DNA from: CAWEDP01 sp963807925
Lineage (GTDB): Bacteria > Acidobacteriota > Vicinamibacteria > Vicinamibacterales > CAVVIG01
NCBI GenBank assembly: GCA_963807925.1
Contig: CAWEDP010000002.1
Location: 1,054,001-1,118,000, forward strand
DNA: 64,000 bases
Direction of reading: 5' to 3'
Shown: piece after piece, positions 53,982 through 62,205 of the stretch
Layout: each line of letters begins with the position of its first letter
Numbering within the stretch: the first letter of the stretch is position 1
Notes under the pieces: generated by a model
Told to the model about the DNA's origin: nothing
Databases searched by the model: none
The model's input: the letters and a program-made list of their open reading frames with translations, nothing else
Translations under genes and position numbers: made by a program

Positions 53982-56248
53982 TGGATCGCCGCGCCTTCAT
54001 CCAGCTGACGGCGGTCACCGGCACGAGCACGGCACTCGCGAGTTGCGGGCACCCCGAGCATCAGATCATCCGGTTCATTCCCGACGAGGAGCTCGTCCCG
54101 GGCGTGGCCGAGTGGAAGCCCAGCGTCTGTCCGCTGTGCGCGGCCGGCTGCGGCGTGCTCGTGCGGGTGATGGAGGGGGATGCCGAGGTCGTTCGCCACG
54201 GGCAGGCGGGGGTCATGCGCATGGGTCTGCCCCGCAAGCTCGAAGGCAATCCCGCCCATCCGATCAGCCAGGGCGCGCTGTGCGTCCGCGGACAGGCCGC
54301 GATTCAGCTGACCTATCATCCCGATCGGCTGACACACCCGCTGAAGCGCAGCGGTCCGCGCGGCACCGGCCAGTATCAGGAGGTCGGCTGGGACGCCGCG
54401 ATCGGCGAGCTCGTGACCGCGCTCGACGGCGTGCGGCGTGCCGGCCCCGGCGCGGGGCTGGCGTATCTGAAGCGCCCGGGGCGCAGTCAGCGCGATGCGC
54501 TCATCGAGCAATTCCTCGAGCGCTTCGGCGCGCCGCCCGCCATTGCGTTCGAGCTGTTCGGCGAGCAGGTCCTGCGCCGCGCGAATCTGGTGAGCTTCGG
54601 CCATGAGCAACTGCCCACGGTCGACCTCGCGCACTCCCGGTACGTGCTGTCGTTCGGGGCCGATCTCCTCGGCACCTGGAACTCGCCGGTCGCGCAGAAC
54701 GCGGCATACGGCCGGATGCGCCAGGGGCGTCGGGGCGTCCGGGGCACCTTCGTGCAGCTCGAACCGCGGATGTCCCAGACCGGCGCGAACGCGGACCAGT
54801 GGATTCCGGTGCGGCCCGGCACCGAAGGGGTGCTCGCACTCGGCATCGCCCACCTTGTCATGGCGGCGACGCGCGGCGCCCGCGAACGCGCGGCTCGGAG
54901 GGGTGCCGGGATCGAGGGCTGGGCCGCCGGCCTGCCCGCGTACGCCCCGGCCGATGTCGAGCGGCGCACCGGCGTACCCGCGGCGCGCCTGGAGCAGCTC
55001 GCCGGTGAGGTCGCCGACCAAGCGCCCGCCGTCGCCGTCATCGGGGGCGCCGCGCTGGCGCACACCAACGGCCTGTTCGCCGCGCTCGCGGTGAACGCGC
55101 TGAACGAGCTGCTCGGCAGCGTCGGCGAGCCCGGCGGCCTGACGTTCACGCCGGCGCCGCCGGTTCGGTTGCCGGTGAAACGGGAACCGCGATCGCTGGG
55201 GAGTGTGGCCGCCGACATCCTCCGGAGCGACCAGCCGCCGATACAGGCGCTCATCGTCGACGGTGCCGACCCGGTGTTTGCCGCGCCACCGGCGTGGCGC
55301 GTGCGCGACGCCCTGCTGAAGGTGCCGTTCATCGCCAGCGTCGGCAGCTTCATCGACGACACGAGCACGCTCGCCGATCTGATCCTGCCCGACCATTCGT
55401 TTCTCGAGTCGTGGGTCGACTGGACGCCCGAGTCCGGCGCCGCCGTCGCCGTCGTCTCGCTCGCGGCGCCCGCGATGCAGCCGCTTCACGACACGCGCGC
55501 CACGCCCGACGTGCTGCTCGAGGTGGCGCAACGCCTGGCGAGGCCGCTGGATCTGCCGTGGAAGACCTACGACGCGATGCTCATGACGACCTATGGCGCG
55601 CTGCCGGCCTCCGCCGCCGACGCCGACGCGTGGACGACGGCGCAGCGGCAGGGGGGCTGGTGGGGAGACGCTTCGTCGCCCGCGACGTCCGAGGCCGCCC
55701 GCCGCGAGCCCGCCCGCGGGCGCGAGGCCGGCACGGCGGCCAGGCGGGATGCCGATCCGCGATTCGACGGCGACCCGGCGACGTATCCGTTCTATTTCCT
55801 GCCGTATGCGTCGCAGGCCTTGCTGGACGGCTCGCTGGCGCACCTGCCGTGGCTGCAGGAGCTGCCGGACGTCATCTCCACGGCGATGTGGAGCAGTTGG
55901 GTCGAGGTCAACCCGCAGACCGCCGCGCGGCTCGGCATCGCCCAGGGCGACCTCGTCGAGGTCGCGTCGACGCAGGGCGCCCTTCGGGTGCCGGCGCTCC
56001 TGTCGCCAGGCATCGCGCCCGACGTCCTCGCAATGCCGGTCGGCCAGGGACATGAGACCTTCACCCGGTACGCCAGCGGACGGGGAGCCAATCCGACGCG
56101 CCTGATTGCGCCGCTCACCGAGCCGGAGACCGCGTCGCTCGCGTGGGCGGCGACGCGGGTGCGGGTGACGCGCGTCAGCGGGCCGACGGGCGATTTGATT
56201 CTCTTCGCCGGAGACACGCGCGAGCACGCGCACGAGGGGCCGCGATGA
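53981..56248 (+). CDS. actB: Molybdopterin-oxidoreductase-like subunit of alternative complex III (ActB1)
   Basis: 755 residues from ATG 53981. A twin-arginine-type signal with Cys (MDRRAFIQLTAVTGTSTA, then LASCG) suggests export by Tat and possible lipidation. The N-terminal Cys set CPLCAAGC and the later ALCVRGQAA mark the complex iron-sulphur molybdoenzyme fold (domains follow to residue 750). The molybdopterin-binding role is lost in known ActB. In several genomes ActB is one long chain fused to the iron-sulphur domain; here it is split, and the second part is the next gene. GTG 53960 in the same frame is a less likely start. Confidence 0.88.
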   Translation: MDRRAFIQLTAVTGTSTALASCGHPEHQIIRFIPDEELVPGVAEWKPSVCPLCAAGCGVLVRVMEGDAEVVRHGQAGVMRMGLPRKLEGNPAHPISQGALCVRGQAAIQLTYHPDRLTHPLKRSGPRGTGQYQEVGWDAAIGELVTALDGVRRAGPGAGLAYLKRPGRSQRDALIEQFLERFGAPPAIAFELFGEQVLRRANLVSFGHEQLPTVDLAHSRYVLSFGADLLGTWNSPVAQNAAYGRMRQGRRGVRGTFVQLEPRMSQTGANADQWIPVRPGTEGVLALGIAHLVMAATRGARERAARRGAGIEGWAAGLPAYAPADVERRTGVPAARLEQLAGEVADQAPAVAVIGGAALAHTNGLFAALAVNALNELLGSVGEPGGLTFTPAPPVRLPVKREPRSLGSVAADILRSDQPPIQALIVDGADPVFAAPPAWRVRDALLKVPFIASVGSFIDDTSTLADLILPDHSFLESWVDWTPESGAAVAVVSLAAPAMQPLHDTRATPDVLLEVAQRLARPLDLPWKTYDAMLMTTYGALPASAADADAWTTAQRQGGWWGDASSPATSEAARREPARGREAGTAARRDADPRFDGDPATYPFYFLPYASQALLDGSLAHLPWLQELPDVISTAMWSSWVEVNPQTAARLGIAQGDLVEVASTQGALRVPALLSPGIAPDVLAMPVGQGHETFTRYASGRGANPTRLIAPLTEPETASLAWAATRVRVTRVSGPTGDLILFAGDTREHAHEGPR

Positions 56249-56270
56249 CCCGGCGCGTCGAGGACCGCTG

Positions 56271-56963
56271 ATGCCGCACCGCTGGGGGATGGCCGTCGAT
56301 TTGGATCGCTGCACCGGCTGCGAGGCCTGCGTGACGGCGTGTCGGGCGGAAAACAATATTCCGACGGTGGGTCCCGTACAGGCGGCCGGCAGCCGGGCGA
56401 TCCACTGGATCCGGGTCGAGCGGTACTGGGAGGGCGAGTTCCCCGACGCGCGGCTGAAGTTCCGTCCCGTGCTCTGTCAGCAGTGCGATGCCGCGCCGTG
56501 TGAGGCGGTCTGCCCCACCTACGCGAGCCATCACACTGACGAGGGGCTGAACGCGCAGGTCTACAACCGCTGCATCGGGACGCGGTACTGCGCCAACGCC
56601 TGTCCGTACAACGTCCGGTTCTTCAACTTCTTCAATCCGCGGTGGGACAAGCCGCTGCACCTGCAGCTCAACCCGGACGTGTCGGTGCGCGAAGTCGGGG
56701 TGATGGAAAAGTGCACCTTCTGCGTGCAGCGCATCACCGCCGCCGAAGTGCAGGCCAGAGCCGACAACGTGCCGATCAAGGACGGCGCCCTGCAGCCGGC
56801 GTGCGCCCAGTCGTGCCCGGCGAAGGCGCTCGTGTTCGGCGACCTGAACGATCCCGACAGCGAGGTGTCGCGGCTGTCGCGGTCCCCGCGCGGGTCGAAG
56901 CTGCTCGACGAGCTCGGCACGGCGCCCAAGATCACGTATCTCGCGCGGCAATCGCCGGCATGA
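56271..56963 (+). CDS. Iron-sulphur subunit of alternative complex III (ActB2)
   Basis: 230 residues with four Cys clusters for iron-sulphur centres: CTGCEACVTAC, CQQCDAAPCEAVCPTY, CIGTRYCANACPYN and CTFCVQRI with CAQSCPAKALVFGD. Same design as NrfC/PsrB. Carries electrons from the quinol-binding ActC toward ActA. The stop overlaps the actC start (ATGA). Confidence 0.9.
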   Translation: MPHRWGMAVDLDRCTGCEACVTACRAENNIPTVGPVQAAGSRAIHWIRVERYWEGEFPDARLKFRPVLCQQCDAAPCEAVCPTYASHHTDEGLNAQVYNRCIGTRYCANACPYNVRFFNFFNPRWDKPLHLQLNPDVSVREVGVMEKCTFCVQRITAAEVQARADNVPIKDGALQPACAQSCPAKALVFGDLNDPDSEVSRLSRSPRGSKLLDELGTAPKITYLARQSPA

Positions 56964-58319
56964 ACCGCGCAAGCCACGCCCGCATCACCGAGGATCTGCT
57001 GCGGCCGCTGACCGCCAGCTCGCGCGGATTCTGGCTCCTCGTCGTCGGGCTCGGCGCCGTGGTCGCGGCCGGCCTCGGCGCCTGGATCTACCAGATGTAC
57101 CGCGGCTTCGGGATGAGCGGCATCCGCTGGCCGATCTTCTGGGGCTTCTACGTCACCAACTTCGTGTTCTGGATCGGCATCAGTCACGCCGGCACCCTGA
57201 TCTCGGCGATTCTGCGGCTGGTGAACGCGCGGTGGCGGCGGCCCGTGACGCGCTGCGCCGAAGCGATCACCGTGTTCGCGCTGCTGATCGGGGCGATGTT
57301 TCCCATCATCCATCTCGGACGGCCGTGGCTGTTCTTCTGGCTCGTGCCCTACCCGAACCAGCGTGGCATCTGGCCCAACCTGCGCTCACCGCTGGTCTGG
57401 GACTTCTTCGCGATCTCGACCTATCTCACCGGCAGCACGCTGTTCCTCTTCCTGCCGATGATCCCGGACCTCGCGCTGGTGCGCGACAGGACGACCGGCT
57501 GGCGGCGGCGCGTCTACGGCGCGCTGTCCCTCGGCTGGCGGGGCACCACGCGTCAATGGCACCGGCTCGAGTCGGCCATGCAGATCATGGCGATCGCGAT
57601 CCTGCCGGTCGCGATCTCGGTGCACACGATCGTGTCCTTCGATTTCTCGATGGCGCCGGTGCCGATGTGGCACTCGACGATTTTCGGTCCGTATTTCGTC
57701 GCAGGCGCGATCTTCAGCGGGATCGCCGCGCTGATTCTCGTGATGGCCGTGCTCCGCCGCGCGCTCCATCTCGAAGCGTATCTGCACCCGGTGCACTTCG
57801 AGAACCTGGGCAAGCTGCTGCTGATGATGAGCCTGCTCTGGACCTACTTCGTCTTCGCCGAGCGGCTCACCGTGTGGTACGGGAACGATACCGCCGAGAT
57901 GGCCGTCTTCACGGCGACCCAGCATGGCCCGTTCGCGCCGCTCTACTGGACGATGGTGATCTGCAATGTGGGGATCCCGTTCCCGATCCTGGCCTGGAAG
58001 AAGACGCGTACGATAGCCGGCTGCGTCGTCGCCTCGACGACGGTGCTCGTCGGCATGTGGCTGGAGCGCTTTCTGATCATCGTGCCGTCGCTCGGCCACA
58101 AGTACCCTCGAGTACAGCTGGGGCAGCTATCGGCCGCGGCCGGTGGAGATCCTGATCACGCTCGCGACGTTCGCGGCCATGTCGCTCCTCTACGTGCTCT
58201 TCGCGAAGCTCGTGCCAATCATCTCGGTCTGGGAGCTGAAAGTCGGCGTCGACCCGGTGCACCTGGAAGCGCCGGCCCAGCTCGAGGCCGACGAGACGCT
58301 CTGGCGGATGCAGCCGTGA
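56960..58319 (+). CDS. actC: Quinol-binding NrfD-type membrane subunit (ActC); one +1 frameshift
   Basis: 452 residues after correction. Multi-pass NrfD/PsrC-like integral membrane protein with ITEDLLRPLTASSRGFW at the start, conserved helices such as GLGAWIYQMYRGFGMSGIRW and ISTYLTGSTLFLFLPM, and many His and Trp residues at the membrane edges. The frame breaks at 58105-58107: one extra C after GTAC (AAGTACCCTCGAG where AAG TAC CTC GAG continues KYLEYSWGSYRPRP). The remainder then ends LWRMQP at 58319. Neighbouring genes overlap it by 4 bases on both sides. Confidence 0.87.
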
Positions 58320-58816
58320 GCGCCCTCTACGCGCTCTATCCGGACCCCGACGCGGCGCAGGCCGCCGTCAATCGGTTACGCGAGGAGGGCGTCGCGCCGA
58401 CCGACATCACGGTCATTTCGTCCGAACCGCTCGAGGCCTACGCGTTCAGTCACGCGGACCGCCCCACGTGGATGTTCGGGATTGCCGCCGGCGCCGGGGC
58501 GGCCGGGCTGGCCTTCGCCGTCTGGCTCACCCGCCTGACCGAGGTGTCGTGGCCGCTGCCGACCGGCGGCATGCCGATCGTCGCGACGTGGCCGAACCTC
58601 GTCATCATGTTCGAGCTGACAATGCTGTCTGCGGTCGTGTGTACGGTGGCGACGCTGCTGGTAACCGCCAAGCTGCCGCGGCGCCGGCCGCGCCTGTACG
58701 ACCCGGCGGTGTCCGATGGGATGATCCTGGTCGGCGTCGATCGACCGCGGGTCGCGCGCGAGGCGATCGAGCGCGCGCTCGGGGCCTCAGGCGGACCCGT
58801 GACCGTCCTGCCATAG
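58316..58816 (+). CDS. actD: DUF3341 membrane subunit (ActD)
   Basis: 166 residues from GTG 58316, overlapping the actC stop. Two membrane helices (WMFGIAAGAGAAGLAFAV; LVIMFELTMLSAVVCTVATL) with the DUF3341 phrase PLPTGGMPIVATWPNL between them. ActD is a small membrane subunit of alternative complex III. No ActE, ActF or terminal oxidase gene follows; the next gene is on the other strand. Confidence 0.9.
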   Translation: MSALYALYPDPDAAQAAVNRLREEGVAPTDITVISSEPLEAYAFSHADRPTWMFGIAAGAGAAGLAFAVWLTRLTEVSWPLPTGGMPIVATWPNLVIMFELTMLSAVVCTVATLLVTAKLPRRRPRLYDPAVSDGMILVGVDRPRVAREAIERALGASGGPVTVLP

Positions 58817-58820
58817 ACCG

Positions 58821-58840
58821 TTCACGGCCGAGCCGGTGAA
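58821..58840. terminator. Bulged hairpin at the end of the Act operon
   Basis: TTCAC and GTGAA pair around an inner GGC/GCC stem with one bulged G, four bases after the actD stop. Convergent with pssA, which ends at 58858. Confidence 0.35.
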
Positions 58841-58857
58841 GGCCGCCGAAGAAACGA

Positions 58858-59697
58858 TCAGCCGGCGGCCGAGTCCCTGGGATGTTGTCCGGGAGCAGCC
58901 GTACTCGGGGCGTCGACCGGCGCGCGGCCGCCCCGGTGTCTGAACCGCGTCAACGCCATGCCGATGAAGGCGGAGGCGAGGTAGATGTAGGCCATCACGA
59001 GCAGCACGATACGGGGATGGGTGGCGACCAGCACGATGGCCGCGGCGATGAAGATCAGCACTGTGTAGGGCCGGCGGGACTGCAGATCGATCGTCTTGAA
59101 GCTGCGGAACCTGACGGTGCTGACCATGAGCACCGCGGGCACGAGCACCATCACGAGCACCGGCAGCGCGCTCGCGTACTCGTGAATGCCCCACGGATAC
59201 GCATAGACGGTCGCTGCCGGCACGGCGGCGGCCGCCGGGCTCGGCATCCCGACGAAGTACCGCTTGTCGCCGCCCGCCGCGCTCTGGATGTTGAAGCGCG
59301 CGAGCCGCATCGCCGCCGCGGCGACGAACATGAAGCCGACCGCCCACCCCAGGCGGCCGAGCGGCTGCAGCCCCCATTCGAGCGACAGCACGGCCGGCGC
59401 CAGCCCGAACGAAATGACGTCGGCGAGCGAGTCGAACTGCAGGCCAAAGTCGCTCGTCGCGCCCGTCAGGCGCGCGACACGGCCGTCGAGCATGTCGAGC
59501 ACGAAGCCGAATCCGATGAACAACGCGGCCGCGTCGAACTCGCTGCGCATCGCGTACACGATCGACGCGTAGCCGCAGAACATGTTGCCCATCGTGAGGA
59601 GGCTCGGCAGCAGGTACACGCCACGGCGGAACCTCCTCCGCGGCGCGTCGTTCCGGTGCCGCAGGAATCGCAGACGCCCTTCCTCCTGGGGCCGCAT
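58858..59697 (-). CDS. pssA: CDP-diacylglycerol-serine O-phosphatidyltransferase
   Basis: 279 residues, integral membrane. The CDP-alcohol phosphotransferase signature is complete: DGRVARLTGATSDFGLQ followed by FDSLADVISFG, the D-G-x2-A-R-x8-G-x3-D-x3-D pattern. About six helices. Makes phosphatidylserine, the substrate of the psd product encoded 6 bases upstream on the same strand. Confidence 0.94.
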   Translation of the reverse strand: MRPQEEGRLRFLRHRNDAPRRRFRRGVYLLPSLLTMGNMFCGYASIVYAMRSEFDAAALFIGFGFVLDMLDGRVARLTGATSDFGLQFDSLADVISFGLAPAVLSLEWGLQPLGRLGWAVGFMFVAAAAMRLARFNIQSAAGGDKRYFVGMPSPAAAAVPAATVYAYPWGIHEYASALPVLVMVLVPAVLMVSTVRFRSFKTIDLQSRRPYTVLIFIAAAIVLVATHPRIVLLVMAYIYLASAFIGMALTRFRHRGGRAPVDAPSTAAPGQHPRDSAAG

Positions 59698-59703
59698 CCA
59701 CGT

Positions 59704-60339
59704 TCAGTGTAGCACCGCGATCACCGTTTCGCCGCCCCGCACCGGCTGGCCGACAGTCACCGTTACCTCCGCCGTCGGCGGCAGGAAGACGTCCATCCGC
59801 GATCCGAATTTCATGATCCCGTACCGATCTCCGGCACGCACCTCCGCGCCGGCCTTCAGGCGGCAGACTACCCGCCGCGCGAGGATGCCGACGATCTGCC
59901 GCGCCACCACCGTCTGTCCGGCGTGATCGATCCAGATCTCGCTGCGCTCGTTGACCGCGGCGGCCTCGTGACGGTAGGCCGGCAGATAGCGGCCACGGGA
60001 GAAGGCCACGCGCGTCACGCGGCCCGATACCGGAACCCGGTTGACGTGCACGTCAACCGGCGACAGAAAGATGCTGACCTGCAGCCACGGCCCAGGCGGC
60101 GCCGCCGCGGCTGCCGCCGGTCCCGCAACCAGCACCCGGCCATCGGCCGGCGCCAGGACGGCGGCGTCGTCGCCGCGAAGGGCGGCGCGGCGCTCGGGGT
60201 CCCTGAAGAAGAACGCGAAGCATGCCGCGATCGCGACGCAGGGCGCCGCCCCGATCCAGGTGAAGGCGAAGCCGACGACGAGCGCGACGGCGAGCGCGCC
60301 GCCGACGAACGGGAAACCCGCCGGATCCAGACGCATCAC
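59704..60339 (-). CDS. psd: Phosphatidylserine decarboxylase
   Basis: 211 residues, the short single-anchor type. The N-terminal hydrophobic region (FVGGALAVALVVGFAFTWIG) is followed by VLAPADGRVL, FLSPVDVHVNRVPVSG and the self-cleavage site region MKFGSRMDVFLP, where the Ser becomes the pyruvoyl group. Converts phosphatidylserine to phosphatidylethanolamine. Coupled to pssA. Confidence 0.94.
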   Translation of the reverse strand: MMRLDPAGFPFVGGALAVALVVGFAFTWIGAAPCVAIAACFAFFFRDPERRAALRGDDAAVLAPADGRVLVAGPAAAAAAPPGPWLQVSIFLSPVDVHVNRVPVSGRVTRVAFSRGRYLPAYRHEAAAVNERSEIWIDHAGQTVVARQIVGILARRVVCRLKAGAEVRAGDRYGIMKFGSRMDVFLPPTAEVTVTVGQPVRGGETVIAVLH

Positions 60340-60443
60340 CGTATGTTAGTTCGCGGGCGAGTGGGCAACGACGGAGGAGGCCAAGCGGAAGGTGGTGGGC
60401 GTGCCCGCCAGCGGACGGGCCCACTATCGCGAGATGGAGATCG

Positions 60444-60692
60444 TCAGGTGCGCGCGGGGATCTGATCGTGAGCCTTCATGTGGCGGCGCAGGATGTTCTC
60501 CATCCGATCTTTCAGTTGCAGCTTCTGTTTCTTCAGGGTGACTTCTTCGAGTTGTTCGGGCTGCGAGAGGTATTGCTTGGAGGTGAGTTCGTGAAGCCGA
60601 TCTTCCAACTGGTGGTGTCTGTCCGCGAGGCTGTGGAATTCCTCGTCGGTCTGCAGCAACAGTTCCTTCAGGTTCTGTCCCTGCGCATTCAT
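60444..60692 (-). CDS. DUF465 (YdcH-family) small helical protein
   Basis: 82 residues, almost entirely charged and helical, with HHQLEDRLHELTSKQYLSQ and TLKKQKLQLKDRMENIL, the DUF465 pattern of two coiled-coil helices. Function not known; it lies between rimI and psd in the reverse-strand group. The start is ATG 60692; a longer frame upstream has no family similarity. Confidence 0.75.
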   Translation of the reverse strand: MNAQGQNLKELLLQTDEEFHSLADRHHQLEDRLHELTSKQYLSQPEQLEEVTLKKQKLQLKDRMENILRRHMKAHDQIPART

Positions 60693-60803
60693 GCTCCGCC
60701 TCCTTGAATGTGGAACCGCGTCCGCTGGGTCGACTCTTGCGGCGGCATGGTTGGTCGGTCCGGTCCTACAGAACCGTAACACAAGGGCTGAGGCCACGCA
60801 AGA

Positions 60804-61292
60804 TCAGGCGCCTGTGTCGGCCGCAGAGCGCGCGGCCTGGAGATCCGCGAGATTCTCGCGCCAGAGCACCAGCGCGTCCTCCACCGGGTTGGTGTAGTAC
60901 GCGCGGCGCACTCCGGCCGCTGAGAACCCGAGCTGCGCGTACAGCTGGCGCGCGGCGTCGTTCGATCGCCGCACCTCCAGGGTCGCGCGACGGGCGCCCA
61001 TCCGCGCGCCGTCCTGCATCACGCGCACCAGCAGCCGCCGGGCCGTCCCGCGGCGCCGAAACGGCTCGGCCACGGCCAGGTTGTTGATGTGAAGCTCGTC
61101 GACCACGCGCCAGAACGAGCAGAAGCCGACGACGAGGCCGGTCGGATCGCGGGCGAGATAACAGAACGAGACGCCGACGTTCTTCAGCTCGGCGACGTAC
61201 ATCTCCCGCGTCCACGGGCTCGTGAACGCGGCGGTTTCGATCGCCATGACGGCATCGAGATCGGCGGCGGTCGAGAGCGGCTCGATCCTCAT
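60804..61292 (-). CDS. rimI: Ribosomal-protein-alanine N-acetyltransferase RimI (GNAT family)
   Basis: 162 residues. GNAT fold with IETAAFTSPWTREMYVAEL, LHINNLAVAEPFRRRGTARR (acetyl-CoA loop R-R-x-G-x-x-R) and LEVRRSNDAARQLYAQLGF with the final Tyr region RRAYYTNPVEDALVL. Overlaps tsaB by 4 bases; tsaB-rimI is a common pair. Confidence 0.92.
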   Translation of the reverse strand: MRIEPLSTAADLDAVMAIETAAFTSPWTREMYVAELKNVGVSFCYLARDPTGLVVGFCSFWRVVDELHINNLAVAEPFRRRGTARRLLVRVMQDGARMGARRATLEVRRSNDAARQLYAQLGFSAAGVRRAYYTNPVEDALVLWRENLADLQAARSAADTGA

Positions 61293-62074
61293 GTTCCCCG
61301 CCCCGGCGCCGCCTGCCGCTCGAGGGCGCGGGCCTCGCGCGCGATCTCCGCGTCAGGCCGCCGGATGTACAGCGGCCGCACGTCCGCAGGATCGAGTGCC
61401 GCCGCGAGGCCTCGCGCAACGGCGATGCGGCCGATTGCCCCCGCCAGGAGCGGATGCGGGGCGATCGCGGCGGCCGGGTGGCGCGCGCGGATCGTTTCGG
61501 TCCACATCGAGGCGCCATCCCCGATGAAGACCAGCGATTCGCCGCCGGTGATGCCGGCCCACCGGTCGAGCGTCATTGCGGGCTCGCCGACCTGCGGCCC
61601 TTCGATCTCGACCAGCCCGATCGACCTCGGTGTGGGATCCCCATCACTCGCGTCCGGGCCGGCCATGACGGCGGATCGAGACGATCGATAGAGCGCCGTG
61701 AACACGTCGTGCCGGTGGGCGTCCATCCACGTCCCCACGTAGGCGCCCGGCGCCGCACCGGCAGCCCCGACCTTCCCGAGCGCGTCGAGCGCGGACACCG
61801 CGGCGACTGGCCGCCGGTGCACGAACGCCAGCCCCTGCATCGTCGCAATCCCGACGCGGAGGCCGGTGAACGATCCCGGCCCGGAGGCGACCGCGAACAG
61901 GTCCACGTCCGACGACCGCATGGCGACCTCGTCGAGCAGCGCGGCGAGTTCGCCCGGCAGGCGCTCGGCATACGTGCGCGACGCATCCCCGGTGCGTTCG
62001 GCGATCACGCGATCGTCCTCGAGGAGCGCCACGCTCCCCGTTCGGGTGGTGGTGTCCAGCGCCAGCACACGCAT
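61289..62074 (-). CDS. tsaB: tRNA threonylcarbamoyladenosine biosynthesis protein TsaB
   Basis: 261 residues. ASKHA-type fold beginning VLALDTTTRTGSVALLEDD, with FAVASGPGSFTGLRVGIATM and GLAFVHRRPVAAVSALDAL in the first half. Partner of TsaD in making t6A37 of ANN-decoding tRNAs. Divergent from mutS across 131 bases. Confidence 0.94.
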   Translation of the reverse strand: MRVLALDTTTRTGSVALLEDDRVIAERTGDASRTYAERLPGELAALLDEVAMRSSDVDLFAVASGPGSFTGLRVGIATMQGLAFVHRRPVAAVSALDALGKVGAAGAAPGAYVGTWMDAHRHDVFTALYRSSRSAVMAGPDASDGDPTPRSIGLVEIEGPQVGEPAMTLDRWAGITGGESLVFIGDGASMWTETIRARHPAAAIAPHPLLAGAIGRIAVARGLAAALDPADVRPLYIRRPDAEIAREARALERQAAPGRGT

Positions 62075-62094
62075 CGTTCACCAGTCGTCGGGTG

Positions 62095-62182
62095 GTCGGG
62101 TCATCGCGTCACATGAATTCGGGATGGAGAAGACGGCCGGACGTGAAAATGACCGCGCGTCCAGATGACCGGATGACCCGAC
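62095..62182. repeat. Inverted repeat in the tsaB-mutS intergenic region
   Basis: GTCGGGTCATC (62095-62105) and its exact complement GATGACCCGAC (62172-62182) are separated by 66 bases. Two GATGACC copies lie in the right arm region. The right arm ends 10 bases before the mutS -10 box, so it may be a regulatory site. Confidence 0.5.
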
Positions 62183-62191
62183 TATCAGATA

Positions 62192-62197
62192 TACACT
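62192..62197 (+). promoter_or_regulatory. -10 box of mutS, possibly a leaderless transcript
   Basis: TACACT ends 8 bases before the mutS ATG, the same spacing as in ssb. No Shine-Dalgarno sequence and no good -35 box. Confidence 0.35.
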
Positions 62198-62205
62198 GAA
62201 CCAGT

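Noticed and set aside
770..58107. Programmed +1 frameshifting as the explanation for the broken frames
   Set aside because: The sites share no slippery codon followed by a stop, occur in unrelated genes, and track a DNA tetranucleotide on either strand, which translation could not read.
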